From Microbacteriaceae bacterium (lineage in GTDB: Bacteria > Actinomycetota > Actinomycetes > Actinomycetales > Microbacteriaceae), in contig JAAZFP010000129.1 in the NCBI GenBank assembly GCA_012511645.1, forward strand, positions 1-5,564: 5,564 nucleotides of DNA, given 5' to 3'. A program made the translations under genes and the position numbers. Shown one piece after another: positions 1 to 4,473 of this stretch. The notes below the pieces were generated by a model. It searched no databases, had not been told where the DNA came from, and saw nothing but the letters and a program-made list of their open reading frames with translations. Position 1 is the first letter of the stretch. Every line of letters begins with the position of its first letter.

Positions 1-878
1 AGCATCGCGTCAATCGGCACCCGCACCCCCTGCTGCTCACCGAACGCGGCTCGCAACTGATCAGCGGTGAAATCAAGCATCACGCCGCTCGCCTCGGCCA
101 TGCGCTGCGCATCGAGCGAGAGGCCATCTGACACGTCCATCATCGCGGTCGCACCTGCCTCGGCCGCACTGACGCCCGCTGATACTGGCGCCTGCGGGCG
201 CAGCTGCGCGGCGAGCGCAGGGCTGTGCTGAGCGTCAGGATCAGCGCCGGGTTCTGCACCAGCACCCGCACCGGGGTCTGCGCCGACACGGTCGCCGTTC
301 GCGGGCACGTCCCCAGCAAAGAGCTGTGCCAACCCAAGCCCCGCGAGCCCGAGCTGCCCGCAATAGGCCACGACATCGCCAGGTTTCGCCCCTGAGCGCA
401 GTACCGCAGCTCGCCCCTGCAGGTCACCGAGCGCCGTGACCGCAGCGGTGAGCACCGGAGCCGTGCCCAGGTCACCGCCGACCACGCCGCATCCCGGAGC
501 GAGCGCACGGCAGGCCTCATCGAGACCCCGAGCGATCTCTTCGAGCAGCGCCACCCGGGTGCCTGCGGGGCACGCGAGCGACACGGTCAGCGCGATCGGC
601 CGCGCCCCCATCGCAGCAACATCTGACAGGTTCGTTGCAGCGAGCTTCCATCCCAGGTCGTAGCCAGCATGCCACTGCAGACGAAAGTCGGGTCCCTCAA
701 TCATCGTGTCGCTCGTGATCACGAGCTCCCCATCGATGCTGAGCACCGCAGCGTCATCTCCTGGGCCGACGCTGGCGGCATCCGCTGCGCTCAGCTGCGC
801 GAGCACACGAGAGAGCACCCCGCGCTCCCCCAGTTCACCAACGGTGGGCCAAGGCGTGGGAGCCTGATCTTCGTTCAT
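1..878 (-). CDS. thiL: Thiamine-monophosphate kinase ThiL (3' end cut off by window edge)
   Basis: ThiL phosphorylates thiamine monophosphate to thiamine diphosphate with ATP in the cytoplasm, the last step of cofactor synthesis. The reading frame gives 292 complete codons and is open at the window's left edge. ThiL hallmarks appear in order: GPGDDAAVL (residues 38-46, metal/phosphate-binding acidic motif), SDTMIEGPDF (56-65), WKLAATNLSDVAAMGARP (77-94), VVGGDL (132-137) and MMDVSDGLSLD (246-256, start of the C-terminal AIRS-type domain). Many ThiL proteins have EGVHF where this has EGPDF; from memory the latter is typical of Microbacteriaceae. Residues about 189-219 are a Gly/Ala/Asp/Pro-rich insert between the two domains, so the protein is longer than usual. 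The ATG at 878 was chosen because the first motif follows at normal distance and a -10-like TAGCGT lies 6 nt upstream, with no well-spaced Shine-Dalgarno. It is divergent from the DUF3515 gene. Confidence 0.95.
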   Translation of the reverse strand, partial: MNEDQAPTPWPTVGELGERGVLSRVLAQLSAADAASVGPGDDAAVLSIDGELVITSDTMIEGPDFRLQWHAGYDLGWKLAATNLSDVAAMGARPIALTVSLACPAGTRVALLEEIARGLDEACRALAPGCGVVGGDLGTAPVLTAAVTALGDLQGRAAVLRSGAKPGDVVAYCGQLGLAGLGLAQLFAGDVPANGDRVGADPGAGAGAEPGADPDAQHSPALAAQLRPQAPVSAGVSAAEAGATAMMDVSDGLSLDAQRMAEASGVMLDFTADQLRAAFGEQQGVRVPIDAM

Positions 879-884
879 GCCTCT

Positions 885-890
885 ACGCTA
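885..890 (-). promoter_or_regulatory. Putative leaderless promoter -10 element of thiL
   Basis: On the minus strand TAGCGT (890 to 885) is followed by AGAGGC and then the thiL ATG. A TANNNT hexamer 6 nt before the start codon matches the leaderless promoters mapped in actinobacteria, so transcription would begin at the A of the ATG. No good TTGACA-like -35 box is visible at 16-19 nt. The AGAGG stretch lies only 1 nt from the ATG, too close for a normal Shine-Dalgarno. This is an inference from spacing and from recurrence at other genes in this window. Confidence 0.55.
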
Positions 891-900
891 CCGCCGATGC

Positions 901-921
901 GCTGGCCTCTCAGGTGCCAGC
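901..921. promoter_or_regulatory. Inverted repeat between divergent promoters, possible operator
   Basis: GCTGGC (901-906) and GCCAGC (916-921) are perfect 6-bp inverted arms separated by 9 nt. The dyad lies between the two divergent -10-like hexamers and covers where the -35 regions of both thiL and the DUF3515 gene would fall. It could be an operator for a dimeric regulator. Six-bp arms also arise by chance in GC-rich DNA, and no known regulator motif is recognised. Confidence 0.25.
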
Positions 922-923
922 AG

Positions 924-929
924 TAGGCT
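924..929 (+). promoter_or_regulatory. Putative leaderless promoter -10 element of the DUF3515 gene
   Basis: TAGGCT (924-929) fits TANNNT and is followed by GGTGTG and then a GTG at 936, again exactly 6 nt. This favours GTG 936 over the in-frame GTG at 933, which would leave only 3 nt. No Shine-Dalgarno precedes either GTG at a usable distance. No convincing -35 box is seen. Confidence 0.5.
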
Positions 930-935
930 GGTGTG

Positions 936-1436
936 GTGTCGACGCGAACCCGTCTGCTGCCTGCCCCACTCGCGGTCGCCGCGCTTGGCCGCGGGCTCAC
1001 AGGCTGTGCCGGCGAGGTGCCCATGCAACCCGCTGAGGGTGCGAATGAGCCGGCGTGCGCCGATCTCACCGTGCGCCTGCCGGCTACTGTTTCGGGCCTC
1101 GACAGGCGCGCCACAAACGCGCAGGCCACCGGGGCGTGGGGCGACCCCGTGGGGGTCGAGCTGCGCTGCGGTGTCGAGGCGAGCGGCCCGACGACCGATC
1201 AGTGCGTGAATGTCAACGGGGTCGACTGGGTCATCGACGAAACGAACGCCCCCATCTATCGATTCGAGCCGTACGGCCGTACCCCCGGAGGTGAGGTGGT
1301 CGTCAACAATGAGGTCGCCAGCGGCACCCTCACCGTCACCGACCTCGCTGCAGCCGTCAAGGTGCTGCCGCAGACTCGCCAGTGCCTCAGCGTGGTCGAC
1401 TTCGTTGACCCGTCGCAGCAGGCCCAGAATGACTGA
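936..1436 (+). CDS. DUF3515-family putative lipoprotein
   Basis: The product is 166 residues from GTG 936, ending in TGA at 1434-1436. It is a secreted or membrane-anchored protein of unknown function. The N-terminus has basic residues (R4, R6), an Ala/Leu stretch and a lipobox LTGC with C24 as the predicted lipidated cysteine. An arginine (R19) inside the hydrophobic stretch is unusual and weakens the signal peptide. The mature part shows the DUF3515 pattern: CADL..RLP (41-49), GAWGDP (66-71), ELRCGV (75-80), VNGVDW (93-98), YRFEPYGR (108-115) and an AAAVKVLP stretch near 138-145. Four cysteines follow the lipobox (C41, C78, C90, C150) and could form two disulfides outside the cell. DUF3515 genes commonly lie beside thiL and ddl in actinobacteria, as here, but the family's role is not known to me. 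The start could also be the GTG at 933, adding one residue. Confidence 0.88.
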   Translation: MSTRTRLLPAPLAVAALGRGLTGCAGEVPMQPAEGANEPACADLTVRLPATVSGLDRRATNAQATGAWGDPVGVELRCGVEASGPTTDQCVNVNGVDWVIDETNAPIYRFEPYGRTPGGEVVVNNEVASGTLTVTDLAAAVKVLPQTRQCLSVVDFVDPSQQAQND

Positions 1437-1451
1437 GCCAGAACGACTGAA
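1424..1451. repeat. 14-bp imperfect tandem duplication at the convergent gene junction
   Basis: CCAGAATGACTGAG (1424-1437) is followed directly by CCAGAACGACTGAA (1438-1451), 12 of 14 positions identical. The first copy carries the DUF3515 stop codon and the second fills the gap up to the ddl stop codon. The two stop codons are 15 bp apart. No stem-loop terminator is visible in the gap. Confidence 0.7.
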
Positions 1452-2567
1452 CTAGCCGCGCTCGAGCGCCAGCTCAATCAGTTCGGTGATGAGCTTGGTG
1501 TAGCCCACTCCCGAATGCTCCCACAGCTGTGGGTACATCGAAATCGGGGTGAACCCTGGCAGCGTGTTGATCTCGTTGAGCACGGGGCCATCGTCGGTGA
1601 GAAAGAAATCGATGCGGGCAAGCCCCGCACACTGGGCCACCTCAAACGCCACCACTGCGGCGTCGCGGATCGCCGCAAACTGCTCGGCGGTGACATCGGC
1701 GGGCAGCGCAAGCTCGATCCCTGAAGCACCCAAATACTTCGCCTCGAAATCATAGAACTCGCGACCGGTGAAGACGATCTCGCCGAGCACAGCGCTCGTG
1801 CGGGGCGCGTCATCGCCGCGGCCCTCAAGCACGGCGATCTCAACCTCACGCCCTGCGATGCCAGACTCGACGAGCACCAGACTGTCTTCGGCAAACGCCA
1901 CGTCGAGAGCAGCAGGCAGCTGCTCTGGCGAGGTGACCTTGCTCACCCCAACACTCGAACCGGCACGATTCGGTTTCACGAACAGCGGGTAGGTAAGCCC
2001 CTCATCGACGCGCGCGGCAAGCGACGGGTCGCGTCGCAGCTGCGACCTCGTGATCGTGTTCCACGGCGCAACCGCGATCCCCGCATCAGCGAGCACCGTC
2101 TTCACCGCGTGCTTGTCCATGCACAGCGCAGACCCCAGCACACCGCTGCCCACATAGGGCAAATCTACGAGCTCGAGCATGCCTTGCACTGTGCCGTCTT
2201 CGCCGTAGGGCCCGTGCAGCATGGGCAGCACCGCGTCGACGCGCCCCAGTGAGCGAACGTTGCCGTCGCTCGTGATCACGCTCAGCGTGTGAGTGGCTGC
2301 TGACGCCGGCCACAGCACCCGCGTGCCGTTCTCGCTGACCTCGGGCAGCGCCCCCGCCTCAAGGCGATAGTGGGTCAGATCGCTCTCCTCGAGCAGCACC
2401 GTGGCGCCGCTCTTCGTGATGCCCACCGGGATCACATCGAACAGGTTGCGGTCGATCGACTTCAGCACCCCCGCAGCAGTCACGCAGCTGATGCCGTGCT
2501 CGCTTGACCGGCCGCCGAACAGCAGCACCACGGTGCGCTTCTCGGGCCAGTAGGTTTCTGTGTTCAC
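1452..2567 (-). CDS. ddl: D-alanine--D-alanine ligase
   Basis: This ATP-grasp enzyme joins two D-alanines in the cytoplasm to make the dipeptide that MurF adds to the peptidoglycan precursor. The product is 371 residues from GTG 2567. Visible motifs are FGGRSSEHGIS (residues 17-27, with the N-terminal Glu that binds the first D-Ala), LHGPYGEDG (117-125), FVKPNRAGSSVGVS (196-209, ATP-binding Lys198 and Ser loop), FYDFEAKYL (271-279, omega loop with Lys-Tyr at 277-278), ARIDFF (317-322) and LNEINTLPGF (330-339, metal ligands). The Lys-Tyr pair is the D-Ala-D-Ala type rather than the D-lactate (Lys-Phe or VanA-like) type, so a vancomycin-sensitive precursor is inferred. The frame extends upstream to an ATG at 2594 inside gpsA, but AGGGAG sits 6 nt before GTG 2567, which decides the start. 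It is the last gene of the minus-strand block, 2 nt after gpsA. Confidence 0.95.
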   Translation of the reverse strand: MNTETYWPEKRTVVLLFGGRSSEHGISCVTAAGVLKSIDRNLFDVIPVGITKSGATVLLEESDLTHYRLEAGALPEVSENGTRVLWPASAATHTLSVITSDGNVRSLGRVDAVLPMLHGPYGEDGTVQGMLELVDLPYVGSGVLGSALCMDKHAVKTVLADAGIAVAPWNTITRSQLRRDPSLAARVDEGLTYPLFVKPNRAGSSVGVSKVTSPEQLPAALDVAFAEDSLVLVESGIAGREVEIAVLEGRGDDAPRTSAVLGEIVFTGREFYDFEAKYLGASGIELALPADVTAEQFAAIRDAAVVAFEVAQCAGLARIDFFLTDDGPVLNEINTLPGFTPISMYPQLWEHSGVGYTKLITELIELALERG

Positions 2568-2569
2568 GA

Positions 2570-3688
2570 TCAGCTCCCTGAAATTCGCTGCCACATGGCT
2601 TTGAAGCCGCGACGCTGTTGTTTCGCGAGGCTCAGTTCTGGCCTCGGCACATCATCTTCAGTGGCGAGGTGCGGCCCAAGATTGCGCGGCGACATCGTGC
2701 CCTCTAGCACCATCTGCACCTGCTCCACGATCGGCATCACGATGCCGCGCTCGCGCGCGAGTTCAAGCACCGAGGCGACCGACGTGATCCCCTCTGCGGT
2801 TTGCTGCATCTGCTGCTTGGTCTCTTCGAGCGAAAACCCCTGGCCGATCAGTCGGCCCGCCGTGTTGTTGCGCGACAGCGGCGACTGGCAGGTGGCGATC
2901 AGGTCGCCAAGCCCGGCAAGCCCGGACATCGTCACCGGGTCAGCACCCGACGCCACCGCAAACTCGGTCATCTCGGCGAGCCCGCGGGTGATAATCGCGG
3001 CCTTCGTGTTTTCGCCGTAGCCCACGCCATCCACGATGCCGATGGCAAGCGCGATGAGGTTCTTGAGCACCCCGCCCAGCTCGGTGCCGGTCACATCGGT
3101 GTTTACATAGGTGCGAAAGTAGGGCGCGGAGCACGCGGTCGCGATGCTTCTCGCCACCTCAATATCGACGCACGAGGCCACGGCGCCGGTCGGCTGCTCC
3201 TGAGCGATCTCCAACGCAATATTGGGCCCCGACACCACGCCAATGCGCGCCGGATCGATATCGAGCGTGTCGGCGATGACCTCGCTCATGCGCATGGTCG
3301 TCGTCTTTTCGACGCCCTTGACGAGGCTCACCAGCACCGATCCAGGTTCAAGCAGCGGCTCGAGCTGCTCAAGGTTTTCGCGCAGTGACTGGCTCGGCAC
3401 CGCCAAAAACACGAGGCCCGCACCGCGCAGCGCCGTCGCTGGGTCACTCGTGGCCTGCAGTGACTTCGGCAGGTTGATGCCGGGCAGGTACTGACTGTTG
3501 CGCTTCGCCACCTGAATCTCTTGCGCCTGCTCGGGCCTGCGCGCCAGGATCGTGACCTCGCAGCCAGCGTCGCTCAGCACCTTCGCAAACGTCGTGCCCC
3601 AGCTGCCAGCCCCGATCACTGCGACGCGGCGACCGCGATTGCGGCGCGCAGAGCCTGCGGGCAGCGCGATTGAGCCGGTCGTCGGCAT
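2570..3688 (-). CDS. gpsA: NAD(P)H-dependent glycerol-3-phosphate dehydrogenase
   Basis: GpsA reduces dihydroxyacetone phosphate to sn-glycerol-3-phosphate, the backbone for membrane phospholipids. The product is 372 residues from ATG 3688. Motifs are VAVIGAGSWGT (22-32, Rossmann dinucleotide loop), VFLAVPSQ (93-100), SLVKGVE (121-127, with Lys124), VVSGPNIALEIA (151-162), LGGVLKNLIALAIGI (204-218, with catalytic-type Lys209), GYGENTKAAIITRGL (223-237) and GLGDLIATC (259-267). The N-terminus has about 20 Ala/Arg-rich residues before the first beta strand, longer than in E. coli-type GpsA. No ATG, GTG or TTG lies between 3688 and that strand, so the extension is probably real. ATG 3688 is preferred to the ATG at 3733 because it forms a TGATG overlap with the plsC stop, implying translational coupling; the upstream GGGG is only a weak ribosome site. 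Confidence 0.95.
   Translation of the reverse strand: MPTTGSIALPAGSARRNRGRRVAVIGAGSWGTTFAKVLSDAGCEVTILARRPEQAQEIQVAKRNSQYLPGINLPKSLQATSDPATALRGAGLVFLAVPSQSLRENLEQLEPLLEPGSVLVSLVKGVEKTTTMRMSEVIADTLDIDPARIGVVSGPNIALEIAQEQPTGAVASCVDIEVARSIATACSAPYFRTYVNTDVTGTELGGVLKNLIALAIGIVDGVGYGENTKAAIITRGLAEMTEFAVASGADPVTMSGLAGLGDLIATCQSPLSRNNTAGRLIGQGFSLEETKQQMQQTAEGITSVASVLELARERGIVMPIVEQVQMVLEGTMSPRNLGPHLATEDDVPRPELSLAKQQRRGFKAMWQRISGS
2574..2579 (-). promoter_or_regulatory. Ribosome binding site of ddl, inside the end of gpsA
   Basis: AGGGAG (2579 to 2574 on the minus strand) stands 6 nt before GTG 2567. It lies within the last codons of gpsA, whose TGA is at 2572-2570. It is the clearest Shine-Dalgarno in the window and fixes the ddl start at the GTG rather than at upstream ATG 2594. 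Confidence 0.7.
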
Positions 3689-4461
3689 CAGAAGCGCCCC
3701 GTTTCGCTCTGCTGATGCTTCGCCGGATCCCACAGCTCAGCCGGCGGGGTTTCGCCGCGCAGCTCACCGAGCAGCCGGGCGATCTCAGTCATCAGCATCG
3801 CCGTCGCCTCGTTGACGATCTTCTGATCGATGTGCTTGCCCTCAAAGCGTGACAGGTCGAGCGGTTCACCGACCGCAACATGAATGGTCTTGCGTGGGAA
3901 CGGATGAATACGCTTGCCATAGCGCGGCATCAGATCCTGGGTGCCCCAGTGCGCCGCGGGGATCAGCGGGATGCCCGACTCGAGTGCGAGCCGCACCGCG
4001 CCCGACTTCCCGCGCATCGGCCACAGGTCGGGGTCTCGCGTCAGCGACCCTTCGGGGTACACGACCACGCACGACTGCTGCTCGATGAGCATGCTCGCAG
4101 CCCCAATCGGGTTCGCCGATGATCCACTGCGACTCGAGCCGTCTCGCTCAACCGGAATCTGCCCTGACTTGCGCAGAATCGCGCCCACCACTGGCACCTT
4201 GAAGATGCTCGCCTTCGCCATGAACCGTGGCAGCCGACCGAGGTGCCACACGGCCCCGCCCATGGCGATGGGGTCAATCTCACTGTAGTGATTTGGCGAG
4301 AAAATGAAGGGCCCGGTCGCGGGCAACTTCGAGTCGCGCGTGAACCGGTAGCGCACCATGCACGACCAGATCGGCAGAATCAGCCCCGCAAGCAACCAGA
4401 AAATGCTGGGGCGGCGTTTTTCTGGGGATGCGAGGCTTCTGAGCTTGACGGTGTCTGCCAT
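3688..4461 (-). CDS. plsC: PlsC-family lysophospholipid/1-acyl-glycerol-3-phosphate acyltransferase
   Basis: This membrane-associated acyltransferase probably transfers an acyl chain to lysophosphatidic acid to form phosphatidic acid. The acceptor is inferred, since the family also acylates other lysophospholipids and glycolipids. The product is 257 residues. A hydrophobic segment at about 19-36 anchors the N-terminus. The family blocks are NHYSEIDP (57-64, an HX4D with His58 and Asp63), RFMAKASIFKVP (79-90), YPEGSLTRD (135-143, EGS in place of the commoner EGT) and IPLIPAAHWG (164-173). A Ser/Arg-rich loop (105-117) follows the VERD of block II. ATG 4461 is 9 nt after the murA stop and is preceded by a -10-like TAGCGT, so plsC may have its own leaderless promoter besides read-through from murA. 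Its neighbour gpsA supplies the glycerol-3-phosphate needed upstream of PlsC. The exact substrate and the gene symbol are less sure than the family. Confidence 0.88.
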   Translation of the reverse strand: MADTVKLRSLASPEKRRPSIFWLLAGLILPIWSCMVRYRFTRDSKLPATGPFIFSPNHYSEIDPIAMGGAVWHLGRLPRFMAKASIFKVPVVGAILRKSGQIPVERDGSSRSGSSANPIGAASMLIEQQSCVVVYPEGSLTRDPDLWPMRGKSGAVRLALESGIPLIPAAHWGTQDLMPRYGKRIHPFPRKTIHVAVGEPLDLSRFEGKHIDQKIVNEATAMLMTEIARLLGELRGETPPAELWDPAKHQQSETGRF

Positions 4462-4467
4462 TCCCCT

Positions 4468-4473
4468 ACGCTA
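4468..4473 (-). promoter_or_regulatory. Putative leaderless promoter -10 element of plsC, overlapping the murA stop codon
   Basis: On the minus strand TAGCGT (4473 to 4468) is followed by AGGGGA and the plsC ATG at 4461. The hexamer and the 6-nt spacing are the same as at thiL. Its first three bases are the murA TAG stop. The AGGGG stretch could be read as a Shine-Dalgarno, but it ends only 2 nt before the ATG, too close for one. No good -35 box is visible; TTGGCG at 4499-4494 would be 20 nt away. Confidence 0.5.

Noticed and set aside
140..663. Open frames on both strands (140-520 minus, 436-663 plus) over the thiL region
   Set aside because: ThiL motifs occur in a single continuous minus-strand frame through this region. 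The other frames are Arg/Ser/Ala-rich shadows.
879..935. TPP riboswitch upstream of thiL
   Set aside because: The intergenic space is too short for one, the gene appears leaderless, and no riboswitch core motif is visible.
1458..1469. Perfect 12-bp palindrome GCGCTCGAGCGC, considered as a terminator
   Set aside because: It has no loop and no T-run and lies within the last ddl codons (Ala-Leu-Glu-Arg). It is more likely a coding coincidence.
2568..2594. ATG 2594 as the start of ddl
   Set aside because: It would overlap gpsA by 25 nt and add nine residues not expected in Ddl. GTG 2567 has AGGGAG at ideal spacing.
2908..2925. Perfect 9-bp tandem repeat CAAGCCCGG x2
   Set aside because: It encodes the conserved GLAGLGDL stretch of GpsA. 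The repetition comes from the protein sequence and codon bias.
2801..3388. A 195-codon plus-strand open frame opposite gpsA
   Set aside because: It is antisense to the well-conserved gpsA. Its composition (His/Arg/Gly-rich) is the usual by-product of third-position G/C bias, with no recognisable domain and no ribosome site.
3689..3733. ATG 3733 as the start of gpsA
   Set aside because: It would overlap plsC by 46 nt and lengthen an already long N-terminus. ATG 3688 forms the TGATG coupling overlap.
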